DNA from: CAXKXX01 sp964059975
GTDB taxonomy: Bacteria > Pseudomonadota > Gammaproteobacteria > Enterobacterales > Enterobacteriaceae
Length of the DNA stretch: 64,000 nt
NCBI GenBank assembly: GCA_964059975.1
Contig: CAXKXX010000001.1
Location: 124,001-188,000 of the forward strand
Direction: 5' to 3'
The position numbers were made by a program, and so were the translations under genes. Position 1 is the first letter of the stretch. Each line of letters begins with the position of its first letter. Of this stretch, positions 40,821 to 50,090 are shown one piece after another. The notes beneath the pieces were generated by a model that saw only the letters and a program-made list of their open reading frames with translations, was not told the DNA's origin and did not search any database.

Positions 40821-42315
40821 TGACAGGCACTTTACCCACGCTTTACTTGTGGCATAAAGTGGTGCTTTAAAACATATTTAAGGGTCAATCTTTAATATTA
40901 AATACTGGTCTATTATATCTTAACTATTAATCTTTTTTGTATTACTCAGAGGATGTCACTGTGATCTTTGGTCTTTACCTAGGGAATCAAAGCGTAAAGA
41001 GGGGTTGTTCATAGTAGGTACGCACGGGGAGATCGACGCTATCTCTCTCTAAAAATCCGCATGTTTTTTCGTTGATAGAAGTATTTTGTTCCTATCTTAA
41101 CTTTCCTAAAAAGTTTTTCAATCCGCGATATTCTTGCACTGAACACCCTGAAGTAGTCGAGCAATAGATAGAACGTAGAGATCAATTTTCTAATCACGTT
41201 ATATTTTAATATCTTTAAAAAAGTGAAGAGCATACCTGAAATTTTATCTAGGGTTACAAACCTACCGCATAGACCTTTATTTTAATATTGAAGCAATACT
41301 CTAACCTACGTCAATACCGCTCATATAAGCAGTTTAAATACCCTCATCATGACCATCTCGATTTGCTTTTAAAACCATAAAGCTTAACAAAAATAACTCT
41401 TCGTTCTTATTTTAACTGCAAGCGAATACTTGAAGTACTCATCTATTATATAGATTCTTCACCGATTTTTATTTGAATGATAAGACCACAGAAAACGATT
41501 TATGCATTATTTAAATGCATTAGTTCGGCATTATTTGAGATGACTTACTGCTACTCTATAAACCCGACCAGCGTTTTGCACAATTTTTATGATTATTATC
41601 GGGAATTAATCACTCGTAATTTAGCTAGCGTGCGATCGGGGAATAACACTCATGGCATCTTCGCTCTTTAATTTATACGGCCATCTGATTAACACATTAT
41701 TTATGTTCTGATTAACATTTCTGAAAATACATACGCTGTAAATAGGATGTTTATTATTAACGCTACTTACGTAATTCACGCATGGGATTTATATCAAGAT
41801 TCTTTTAGATGCAGCATGGTACTATCTAAGTTTAGTAGTAACCATCACGAATTTAGAAGAGGTGGATTGCTTTGACCTTATCAAAGGACTCTTCACCCTT
41901 TAAAAGATAGTCGTTAATCTAAACGTTACTCTTCGGGTTGAATTAACGACCAATTTTTTACTTTACCTCTCACTTAAGACCCACTCCCGCTTTAATGTAA
42001 TATTAAAGCGTACGATGCATTGAATTTCTATAATTTCAGACTCTGAAAAGGTCTTAACATGTTTGCTTCTAGAGCCTTTTAAAATAAAAAATTATTTATC
42101 TTATGTGGATGTACAATCTCTTTGAGGGGGTGCGACGTTGTAGTGCGAAATTAAAAGCGCTCATTTAGAATAATTTGGGGCTTTTCTTTTATAAAGCTAT
42201 GTTTTAGTCAATTAAAGGACTTTCCATGACACCTCATTCATCCTAGTGAGGCGGGGGATTGAGATAGAGAGATTTATGCGATTTGTGAAGATCGGCCTGA
42301 TTTTTAGGAGAATCT
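40821..42315. other. 1.5-kb spacer between serC and serS
   Basis: In E. coli the pfl/foc genes and others lie here. Frames at 41039-41233 (minus) and 41477-41671 (plus) resemble nothing I know. A 9-bp inverted repeat GTCGTTAAT/ATTAACGAC lies at 41910-41950, followed by CAATTTTTTAC, so it could be a plus-strand terminator without a gene. Confidence 0.55.
41910..41950 (+). repeat. Inverted repeat with T-tail, possible orphan terminator
   Basis: GTCGTTAAT (41910-41918) and ATTAACGAC (41942-41950) are exact complements with a 23-base loop, then a six-T run. No plus-strand gene precedes it within several kilobases, so it may survive from a lost gene. Confidence 0.45.
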
Positions 42316-43608
42316 TTATCCGATAAACTCTACGCCCTGCATGTAGGGTCGTAGAACTTCTGGCACCCGAATTCGGCTATCCGCCTCCTGGTAGTTTTCC
42401 AACACAGCGGCTAGCGTGCGTCCGACGGCTAATCCGGATCCGTTTAGCGTATGCACTAGTCGGGATTTTTTTTCTGACCTTCTGCGATAACGCGTCTTTA
42501 ATCTCCGTGCTTGAAAGTCTGACATATTAGAGCAGGACGAGATCTCACGGTATCTATTTTGAGCGGGAAGCCATACTTCTAGATCGTAAGTTTTACATGC
42601 TCCGAAACCCATATCGCCGTTACATAGCAAAACTTTACGATACGGCAGATGCAGAAGCTGTAGTACTTTTTCGGCATGACTGGTTAAAGTTTCTAGCGCT
42701 ACCATTGAATCTTCGGGACGTACTATCTGTACGATTTCAACTTTATCAAATTGATGCATGCGGATCAGGCCGCGCGTATCTTTCCCATAAGAGCCAGCTT
42801 CAGCTCTGAAACACGGGGTGTGTGCGGTCATCCTTAATGGTAGAGATCTTTCTTCTAAGATCTCGGTGCGCATCAAATTGATTAAGGGTACTTCTGCGGT
42901 TGGGATAAGCGCATAGTGGCTTCCTTCAAAAGTTTTTTCAAACAATTGAATGTGGAAGAGATCTTTCCCAAATTTTGGTAATTGACCCGTGCTATACAAA
43001 GTTGTATGGTTAACAATATAGGGTACATGTGCTTCTAGATACCCGTGCTGCTCGGTATGCAAGTCTAGCATAAATTGTGATAGTGCACGATGCATTCGGG
43101 CAATCGTGCCTGTCATAACGACAAATCCTGATCCGGTGATTTTGACTGCTGCAGAGAAGTCGAGACCTCCGGCTATTGCTCCTAGAGCAATGTGATCGCG
43201 GACGGGGAAGTCGTATCGTTTCGGCTTTCCCCAACGACTGATTTCTCGATTTTGGTGGTGATCTTTTCCGTTCGGAACAGAATCATCTGGAAGATTCGGT
43301 AGTGTTAGGGTGTAATCGTGAATTTCACGCTCTAAGTTGTTGAGGTTAGTCTTAACGACATCTAGTTTTTTCCCTAGTTTTTTTACTTCACTACGCAGTG
43401 TCTCTATGTTTTCTCCGCGCTCTTTAACTGCGCCGATCAGCTTCGATCGAGAGTTCCTATCTGCTTGTAGAGCCTCTTTTTTTATCTGTAAAATTTTACG
43501 GCGTGCTTCTTTCGAACGAAGTAGATCTGCGTCAACAATAAATCCTCGGCGAACTAATTTGGAGACAACTAAATCTAGATCGTTACGCAGCAGATCGGGA
43601 TCGAGCAT
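42316..43608 (-). CDS. serS: Seryl-tRNA synthetase
   Basis: A class II synthetase charging tRNA-Ser and tRNA-Sec, 430 residues as in E. coli. The N-terminal long antiparallel coiled coil (about 30-105), which grips the tRNA long variable arm, is kept. So are motif 2 (FRAEAGSYGKDTRGLIRMHQFDKVE, about 260-290) and motif 3 (NGSGLAVGRTLAAVLENYQ, near 385-400). The CSNMSDFQARR segment is normal. AGGA lies seven bases before ATG. Its position between serC and lolA follows E. coli, with rarA missing. Confidence 0.98.
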   Translation of the reverse strand: MLDPDLLRNDLDLVVSKLVRRGFIVDADLLRSKEARRKILQIKKEALQADRNSRSKLIGAVKERGENIETLRSEVKKLGKKLDVVKTNLNNLEREIHDYTLTLPNLPDDSVPNGKDHHQNREISRWGKPKRYDFPVRDHIALGAIAGGLDFSAAVKITGSGFVVMTGTIARMHRALSQFMLDLHTEQHGYLEAHVPYIVNHTTLYSTGQLPKFGKDLFHIQLFEKTFEGSHYALIPTAEVPLINLMRTEILEERSLPLRMTAHTPCFRAEAGSYGKDTRGLIRMHQFDKVEIVQIVRPEDSMVALETLTSHAEKVLQLLHLPYRKVLLCNGDMGFGACKTYDLEVWLPAQNRYREISSCSNMSDFQARRLKTRYRRRSEKKSRLVHTLNGSGLAVGRTLAAVLENYQEADSRIRVPEVLRPYMQGVEFIG

Positions 43609-44191
43609 ATTAATCCTGTGTTTTGCTATTAAAAAGTTTATTGTTTTATACTAATAACGTTTCTAGTTTTCTATATCATTCAGTTTTATGATTTTATTCA
43701 GTTAGTTCTTTCAACTTTTAAAATATCAGCCACACTTTGCTACTCTTAGATTGAAGTTTTTATGAGAGTAAATTCCGTTAAGAATTATTCTCAATAAATT
43801 TATCTTTACAGTGACGTCTGCCTTAAAATTATGGTACTAAAAGTCATTAAGATTCAAGCATCCCCGCACACTAGTTAGTGTAGTACTAGCCAATCTTACC
43901 GTAATAGAAATATTAGCGGTAGTGCTTTTCTCGATAATTATATCAAATCCCTCTAGGGCTACTAATATGACTATTTGTAAATTCTACTCTGCAAAAGATA
44001 AGAATTAAATTGATAATAGATCGTATTCATTTTTCTAAATAGAAAGTAGTTATAACTAAAAGTATAAAGACAAGCTTACTTTAACAGAGAAGTATTACGC
44101 TAATACGTATGCCTAAAAATGCTGCTGATTATGGGACCTCTATCGAATTTATTAAATTAGTCAGTGTATTTATAAGCAATATCTGTACATT

Positions 44192-44237
44192 TTATAATGA
44201 CATCTATCTTCTACTTATAATGACATCTATCTTCTAC
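44192..44237. repeat. Exact tandem duplication of a 23-base unit
   Basis: Copies 44192-44214 and 44215-44237 are identical, each starting TTATAATGACATCTATC. The length is not a multiple of three and no real gene is affected. Confidence 0.88.
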
Positions 44238-44574
44238 TATGTGTATCTCGGTTTTGAAAGTGCAATATGTAGGTCATATAGACATAAGAAGAACTGCTCC
44301 TTACTGTATGGATTATATAGGAGAATAACCAGCGCTATATCTTCCCCCTATATTGTTCTTGACTTAGTGGATATCTAGTTTACTTTACTTGTTCTAAGCG
44401 CTTTAAGATCGCAACTGTTAGCTATTAAATATAAATGCTCGAAAATCAGGTCTAGGCGGATGTGGGGTACTTAGTAGCAATTAATAAAGGATAGAAAAAC
44501 GCTTTATAGATTATTCAATATTTTAGCTGTGACCCATAACTCAATTGAGGAGCTCAGTAGTGCTTATAAAATAA

Positions 44575-44598
44575 GGCGCCTATTAAAAATAGGACGCC
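44575..44598 (-). terminator. Probable terminator of lolA
   Basis: On the minus strand the stem GGCG-T-CCTATT / AATAGG-CGCC (one bulged base) is followed by TTATTTTAT. It lies about 210 bases beyond the lolA stop. Confidence 0.5.
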
Positions 44599-44808
44599 CC
44601 TAGCTGTGTTACACAAAAGAGTAAAAGTTCTATTTTCAGATCATGATTAAAAGTATCTTGCTAGATTTTATTCAAATATTATACTGCATGAATACAAAAG
44701 ATGAAACGATAGCTATAGCTGCAATTTTATTCACGATTGATTATATGGTTTTGAATAATGTTATTTGTACCACTGTACTAAGTAGACGACATATCAGTCA
44801 CTCGTAGC

Positions 44809-45444
44809 TCATCGACGCTGGTCATCTAGGGCCGCTCCCGGTGGGGGGATAAAAGTGAATATAGTAGTATTAATAGCAGAATTCTTCTGGATCTTTAATG
44901 TGTAGATACTGCGTTGTCCATTCGGTTCTATCGAGGAAAATCTGCGGATAATGCCGCTTTTTGTTACCTCGATAGCGAACTGTCTCATATTTCCATCAGT
45001 ACTAGATTTTGGTATTATCCGAAATTCATCATTTTTTTGTTCAACTTGGTATTGCTTCCAATCATTGGTATTGTTATGTGTAATAAGCATAAATAATATT
45101 TTTTCAGTAGTATCTTTTAGCCAGGTCGCCGTCACTTGTTCAACGAATGGGTCGTAAAACCACAGAGTTTTACCATCGGTCACTAATACACTCTCCTCCG
45201 GATATTTTATATGCCACTTAAAAAAATTTGGGCGCTTCATCCACAATTCACCTGATCCTTCTTGCAAGTTAGATCCATCCTCACTAATGCAGATTTGAGA
45301 AAAGTAAGCGTGAAAATTATTTATTTTAGCAAGACGCTTTTGTAAGTCCTCTAAATCGTCAGCTAGCAAGGTACGGGAGGCTAATCCCGAAATTAAATAG
45401 AGGGCTATTAACAATTTTTTTATTTTTTTCATTGTTTTAAGCAT
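44809..45444 (-). CDS. lolA: Outer-membrane lipoprotein carrier protein LolA
   Basis: A periplasmic chaperone that carries lipoproteins from LolCDE to LolB. It has a signal peptide, MKKIKKLLIALYLISGLASRTLLA, then mature DDLEDLQKRLAKINNFHAYFSQ. Family motifs are GSGELWMKRPNFFKWH, LVTDGKTLWFYDPFVEQVTATWL and the C-terminal TFIPPPGAALDDQR. Several starts are possible: GTG 45447, ATG 45444, or ATG 45432, which matches the E. coli N-terminus. None has a clear ribosome binding site. It follows ftsK as in E. coli, but the gap holds no ftsK motor sequence. Confidence 0.94.
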   Translation of the reverse strand: MLKTMKKIKKLLIALYLISGLASRTLLADDLEDLQKRLAKINNFHAYFSQICISEDGSNLQEGSGELWMKRPNFFKWHIKYPEESVLVTDGKTLWFYDPFVEQVTATWLKDTTEKILFMLITHNNTNDWKQYQVEQKNDEFRIIPKSSTDGNMRQFAIEVTKSGIIRRFSSIEPNGQRSIYTLKIQKNSAINTTIFTFIPPPGAALDDQRR

Positions 45445-45447
45445 CAC

Positions 45448-46001
45448 ATAAAATACATTAAATTTGGTAGGCGATTTTATACGAATCTCTATATTACTTT
45501 AACCATGATTATCTGCTTTTTTTACATTAAAAATGAGTGCTAGAAATAATGGGCTTTATACTTATCTTCAATGTGACATATTGCTTTCCTTAGCGATTAT
45601 TTAAATGTCCCTGAGTCAAGGACAGTTCGTTGGGCAATTTTACTTGATACAGTAAAAGTAATACGGTTGGCGGCCTGACAAGAGTCGGGCCGCCAGTTTT
45701 CGGATACACCGATTTTCAGATACACCGATATAAGCTGAATTGAAAGCATTAAATACATAGAAAATTTGTTTTATGCTTTATATGTTGGATTTTAGGAAAT
45801 AATTTTAGAGCTTTTTAGAAAGGTTTGTAGCTAAACTGATTGTTGTCTTAACTAAATAGTACTGTAGCAAACTTTCTATAGAATACATCATGTTATATTT
45901 TTACTATTTGTGACTTTCAATAACATATAATTATCTTGGTAAGCCAATGTAGTAAGGTGGTAGTAAAGCGACCTCTTTCAAATTTATTAGGTACCAACTG
46001 A
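45448..46001. other. Spacer between truncated ftsK and lolA
   Basis: In E. coli the ftsK motor domain runs almost up to lolA. These 550 bases carry no Walker A or other FtsK ATPase sequence on the minus strand. A GC-rich hairpin lies at 45669-45694, with a short repeat of GATACACCGAT just after it. Confidence 0.65.
45669..45694 (+). terminator. GC-rich hairpin, possible plus-strand terminator
   Basis: GGCGGCC (45669-45675) and GGCCGCC (45688-45694) pair, extended by a T-G wobble and GAC/GTC to an 11-pair stem with an AAGA loop. AGTTTTC follows on the plus strand, although both flanking genes are on the minus strand. It is among the most GC-rich short segments in these spacers. Confidence 0.5.
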
Positions 46002-46850
46002 CTAAAATTGGCAAGATCGTCTATGGGCGATCTTGCCAAGATGATCCATATGATTCCGCTGCAATAAATCGCGATTTTTTGCTAGCCTAAGTACCGATGC
46101 ATTGTGTCTCACACTGGGGTCTACCGCTACTTCGAAAGCCTCCACGAAGTCTTTAGACCTTGATAGTAACAGTGCATGCTCATCTAAAATTACTAATTCT
46201 TGTACTGTGATTTCGAACCTACAACTCTCATGACAATTATTATAGCGGAAACTGCACGCTTTACATTTCGAGAGATTAGTGATACGAGTGGCAAGATCCA
46301 AAGTAGCCCCGTAGATTTTCTCAGCTATCATAATCCATGAGCTATTGGTGAGGAGGCTCAGCCCCGCTACCCAAGAAAAAAGTAGCAAAGACGTTACAGT
46401 AATACTATAAACTTTAAGTAGTCTAACATTGGCTATTAGCCAACCAATTAAGCCACCCGAAGAGAAGTGATAAATATCATTAACGTATAGGGCTGCAAGT
46501 CCACAGGAGCTAAGAAGCATAAAAAGCGCTCCAATTAAGCGCAATGATAGATCGAGGTAATTAATTCGACCCTTGGGGTTTAGAATCCAGAGATAGCACA
46601 CCCAGCACATAAAGAGTATCCCTAAGGGAATTATATAGGCGATTATTCCAAAAATAAAGAGTAAAACGTCGGCGATCCAGGCGCCAATGTCGCCACAAAG
46701 GTTGCGAGTAGGCTCGATCCAAGCTGTTTGAGACCAGCTTGGATCGAAGGAATTAAAACTGATCAGCGCAACTATAATGTAAATAGAAGAGGCTGCTATT
46801 ACGATTAATATTGTCGCTACAAAATACTGATTAATGCTAAGTTTTTTCAA
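46002..46850 (-). CDS. ftsK: FtsK reduced to its N-terminal membrane domain
   Basis: FtsK normally joins a division-essential four-helix membrane domain to a long linker and a C-terminal DNA-pumping motor (E. coli 1329 aa). Only 282 codons remain here. Residues about 10-195 match FtsK-N: SFNSFDPSWSQTAW, GAWIADVLLFIFGIIAYIIP, SLRLIGALFMLLSSCGLAAL, SSGGLIGWL, and NSSWIMIAEKIYG. After about residue 205 the sequence stops resembling FtsK and ends at a hairpin. The start is TTG at 46850, but KETTLKKLS read through it matches E. coli KEVTLTKLS, so the true start may be upstream. In E. coli FtsK-N alone supports division, so this may still work; it could also be a decaying gene. Confidence 0.8.
   Translation of the reverse strand: MKKLSINQYFVATILIVIAASSIYIIVALISFNSFDPSWSQTAWIEPTRNLCGDIGAWIADVLLFIFGIIAYIIPLGILFMCWVCYLWILNPKGRINYLDLSLRLIGALFMLLSSCGLAALYVNDIYHFSSGGLIGWLIANVRLLKVYSITVTSLLLFSWVAGLSLLTNSSWIMIAEKIYGATLDLATRITNLSKCKACSFRYNNCHESCRFEITVQELVILDEHALLLSRSKDFVEAFEVAVDPSVRHNASVLRLAKNRDLLQRNHMDHLGKIAHRRSCQF
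46008..46039 (-). terminator. Hairpin overlapping the end of ftsK
   Basis: TTGGCAAGATCG (46008-46019) and CGATCTTGCCAA (46028-46039) form a perfect 12-bp stem with an 8-base loop. On the minus strand it is followed by TTTTAG. It lies inside the last twelve codons of the shortened ftsK frame. Confidence 0.65.
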
Positions 46851-47940
46851 GGTGGTTTCTTTTATCTTATATCTGTTTCAGGCTCAAAATTCCTCGGGTT
46901 TATAGAGCTAATATAATAGTGTTTAGATGAGGCGCCATTCTTATTTATTAAAACTTTAATATATAATATAAGTATAAGTAATTTAATGAGATTTTGCTCT
47001 TTGTATTTTTTAATAGCGAGATAATTATTCTATCGTGCTTCTCTGAAGATCAAATAAGTAAAAGCGTCGTTAACCTAAGTTAAGCGCGGAAAGAGTTTGG
47101 AGCGATAACTGTTAATAAATACGGATTTCTGATAAAGGTTTTTAAAAAGTAATGGTATTAGTCTTTACGGACTAAATAAGAATCTTAAGTTTCTCCAAGA
47201 GCTTGCACTTTAGTCAGAGTGCAAGCGGGGGGCGCGTACTAACTAGCGCCGCTTAATTGTAGATCAAACTTAATCACTCAAAGTAATCTGCGCGTTCTCA
47301 ATATGGTGCCGAAAGCAATTTAACACATCCAGAATACTCTACGCTAGAAACAGGGATATTCTTCGAGAATTTATTCTCGATACCAAAGATAATTCGGTCA
47401 AGATTTTTTGAGAAAGTTTTATTAAGTTTTTATGCCGCTGACTCCCTCTCTCAATTGATTTCTTGCATTAATTGAGCGTTATACAGTGAGATCTAAGTGT
47501 GATATTTAGTTTTAAGGAAAATATTTCCTAAATATATTTTACCGCTTTTGATATTATATAGGTTTCTGTCAATATTAGTGTTTCGAAAATTCTTCCACTG
47601 CTTATTCCGTAGTGTCCTTTATGCGAATCGTCATACAATTATACAAAAATACATGCAAGTGTCTCGTGCTCCATCTGTCTCGTACTGTACGTATAGCTTA
47701 TTTTTCTAAAATATTTTAAAAATTAATTCTCTATTTTTAGATATAAATCAATTAGCTCGTTAAAATTTTAAAAGAAATTACATTTCTGAGTTCTATAATT
47801 TTCATTATCTAAAACACGTATAAATTCGTAAAAACGACCTTAAATCTGCTTCTTATGAGCTCAATTACTGCTTTTTTTACTACAAGATTTTCTCTATAAT
47901 CGGTTTCATCTATCCACGGATGTGGGCAAATAAATTACTC
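46851..47940. other. Divergent ftsK / trxB spacer where lrp would lie
   Basis: No Lrp-like frame is present. Two hairpins are seen: GCTTGCACT/AGTGCAAGC (47201-47226) and TCGAGAAT/ATTCTCGA (47363-47380). Promoters of both flanking genes must lie here, but I could not assign them. Confidence 0.55.
47201..47226. repeat. Hairpin, 9-bp perfect stem
   Basis: GCTTGCACT (47201-47209) pairs with AGTGCAAGC (47218-47226). It lies where the lrp gene would be, so it may be a leftover terminator; GGGG rather than T follows it on the plus strand. Confidence 0.55.
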
Positions 47941-48897
47941 ATGAACAACACTAAACGTACTAAATTGTTAATACTAGGTTCTGGACCAGCCGGGTACACA
48001 GCTGCTATTTATGCAGCACGCGCCAACTTATCTCCAGTGCTTATTACTGGAATGGCAGAAGGCGGTCAATTAACGATGACTAGCGAAGTAGAAAACTGGC
48101 CGGGTGACGCTTCAGATCTAACCGGTTTAAGCTTAATGCATCGCATGCGTCATCACGCAGAAAAATTTCATACCGAGATCTTGTCTGATCACGTTACAAG
48201 TGTGGCTCTAGAAGATCGACCGTTTCGTCTTTTTAGTAAAAGTACCGAATATATCTGTGAGGCGTTAATTATCGCTACTGGCGCCTCTGCCCGATATCTC
48301 GGATTACCTTCTGAAGAAGCTTTCAAGGGTAAAGGCGTTTCTGCCTGCGCCACTTGCGATGGCTTCTTTTACCGAAATCAGATTGTTGCTGTTATCGGTG
48401 GCGGTAATACTGCAGTTGAAGAAGCGCTATACCTCTCGAATATCGCCGATACAGTGCATTTAATTCATCGAAGAAATAACTTTCGCTCTGAAAAAATTCT
48501 GATTAACCGACTCATGGAAAAAGTACGCGGCGGCCACATAGTTCTTCACACCGATCATAAGTTAAATGAAGTATTAGGTAATGAGACAGGCGTAACTGGC
48601 ATTCGTATACAGAGCACTAAAATGGGTAAATCAGTCCAAGAAATTCCACTGTCTGGCGTTTTTATAGCTATTGGACACACCCCGAATACCGACATCTTTG
48701 TCGGTCAGTTAATGCTAGAAAATGGTTATATCGCGGTGTTTCACGGGACTAATGGCTATGGAACTCAGACTTCTATTCCCGGGGTATTTGCAGCAGGTGA
48801 CGTGGCAGATCATGTATATCGTCAAGCGATTACTTCAGCGGGAACTGGATGCATGGCAGCTCTAGACGCGGAGCGTTATTTAGATAGCTTAAGATGA
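47941..48897 (+). CDS. trxB: Thioredoxin reductase
   Basis: An FAD enzyme that reduces thioredoxin with NADPH. The ATG at 47941 gives MNNTKRTKLLILGSGPAGYTAA, matching E. coli; an in-frame ATG at 47920 adds seven residues. The FAD-binding GSGPAG is at 13-18. The redox pair Cys136-Ala-Thr-Cys139 in SACATCDGFF is intact. NADPH-binding VIGGGNTAVEEALYL and C-terminal GVFAAGDVADHVYRQAITSAGTGCMAALDAE are also present. It is divergent from ftsK. cydD, cydC, aat and infA, which follow in E. coli, are absent. Confidence 0.97.
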   Translation: MNNTKRTKLLILGSGPAGYTAAIYAARANLSPVLITGMAEGGQLTMTSEVENWPGDASDLTGLSLMHRMRHHAEKFHTEILSDHVTSVALEDRPFRLFSKSTEYICEALIIATGASARYLGLPSEEAFKGKGVSACATCDGFFYRNQIVAVIGGGNTAVEEALYLSNIADTVHLIHRRNNFRSEKILINRLMEKVRGGHIVLHTDHKLNEVLGNETGVTGIRIQSTKMGKSVQEIPLSGVFIAIGHTPNTDIFVGQLMLENGYIAVFHGTNGYGTQTSIPGVFAAGDVADHVYRQAITSAGTGCMAALDAERYLDSLR

Positions 48898-49172
48898 TAC
48901 AGGCTTTAAATTATTCAGAGCTGGCGTCATAAGGCGTCTTTTTTAAATCACAAAGCCTAATTTCTTCAATCAGAGGCGCAGAGACGGTCTCATAAATTTT
49001 ACCGATTCTTGCTCGATAATACGATTAAGCGTTTACCGATTTATGCTAATTTTCGATAGCATCGATACATACCATGGGATCAGCGCGTAGTAATCGTAAT
49101 CCCAATTGCGTGATCTAAATCAAAAGGATAACTGATTAAAAATAGTCGTTGGGAGATCCCGGCTCTTCATGT

Positions 49173-49222
49173 GAACCTTAGCTTAATCTAATTCTTCTGC
49201 TTACTAGATTAAGCTAAGGTTC
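49173..49222. repeat. Inverted repeat, 18-bp perfect stem
   Basis: GAACCTTAGCTTAATCTA (49173-49190) is the exact reverse complement of 49205-49222 with a 14-base loop. It lies 280 bases past trxB; no T-tail. Confidence 0.85.
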
Positions 49223-49508
49223 GAGAGAATTAGTGTGTGTGATACACATATCATTGTATATAAAAATACCTAATTTTTATAATTTTTTCTTTACGATTCA
49301 ACTATTTTAATTATTTTTTTAGTAAAAAATTTGATGACTTCAGCCTCTGAAACTTTATATCGTAAAATAATGGCTATCTATAATTACGTTGCACTAAAAG
49401 TTTAAGTCATGATTTTTTCGAAATAGAAGACCTAAAAATAGATTAATTTTTAGTACCTTTTAAATATTAAATTAGAAATTATACTTCCTAGTTAGTATAT
49501 AAGAACGC

Positions 49509-49538
49509 GACTATATTTTATATGTATAAAATATAGTC
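49509..49538. repeat. Palindrome, 14-bp perfect arms
   Basis: GACTATATTTTATA (49509-49522) and TATAAAATATAGTC (49525-49538) are complements separated by two bases. Confidence 0.75.
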
Positions 49539-49777
49539 AAATTAATGAATTACTATTCTATATCACTGTACAGATAAACAATAAAATATATATTGTTTAA
49601 TAAATCTAAAATGAGAACATTGATTTCTATAGCAGACAGCACACTAAAATTTTTATGTTACTCAAGAATCAGAATTGAATTAATAAAACAATTTATTTAC
49701 ATTATAGATTTCCTGGCTTGCAAAACGATAGGGGCCCCCACCTAGTTACTATTTTGAAAATATGATGCAAATATTTA

Positions 49778-49807
49778 GGACATACTTTTCTATCGAAAAG
49801 CATGTCC
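49778..49807. repeat. Hairpin, 13-bp stem with one wobble
   Basis: GGACATACTTTTC (49778-49790) and GAAAAGCATGTCC (49795-49807) pair except at one position, which is a G-U wobble if read on the minus strand. Loop TATC. Confidence 0.7.
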
Positions 49808-50065
49808 TATTAGGTTAAGCTAGTATAAAAAAGAAAAAATAAGAAATGAATATTGTTTGTTGAGGTCAGAATAGATCAGAGTGAAATATTCTTGAGTATC
49901 TCTATTTTATTCTACTTTAATAGATATGAGATTGATGATTCTCTGCATTTCGGATGCAAGCGCTGACTCTATCGCTCATCAAAATTATCCTATTTAATAA
50001 GTCATCGGGCTGATCGCTATCCATGTAACTATAGAAGGAGTCATGCAGAGAGGAGAGTTAATAAT

Positions 50066-50090
50066 TTATTACCTTTTAGCAAGGTAATAA
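50066..50090. repeat. Hairpin, 10-bp perfect stem
   Basis: TTATTACCTT (50066-50075) pairs with AAGGTAATAA (50081-50090). A second small stem, CCTGAC/GTCAGG, follows directly at 50097-50111. Confidence 0.65.

Larger units (their letters stand above)
43609..44808. other. Spacer where rarA would lie
   Basis: E. coli has rarA between lolA and serS. No AAA+ motif is visible here. The 89-codon plus-strand frame at 44109-44378 is partly made by the 23-base tandem duplication at 44192-44237 and looks spurious. The lolA terminator lies at 44575-44598. Confidence 0.55.

Noticed and set aside
43337..43654. 105-codon plus-strand frame opposite serS
   Set aside because: Antisense shadow rich in Ser, Arg and Phe.
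44109..44378. 89-codon plus-strand frame
   Set aside because: Contains the 23-base tandem duplication in two different frames, so the peptide shows no repeat and no constraint.
48920..48955. Possible trxB terminator GGCGTC-ATAA-GGCGTC-TTTTTT
   Set aside because: The two six-base blocks are direct, not inverted, so no hairpin forms despite the T-run.
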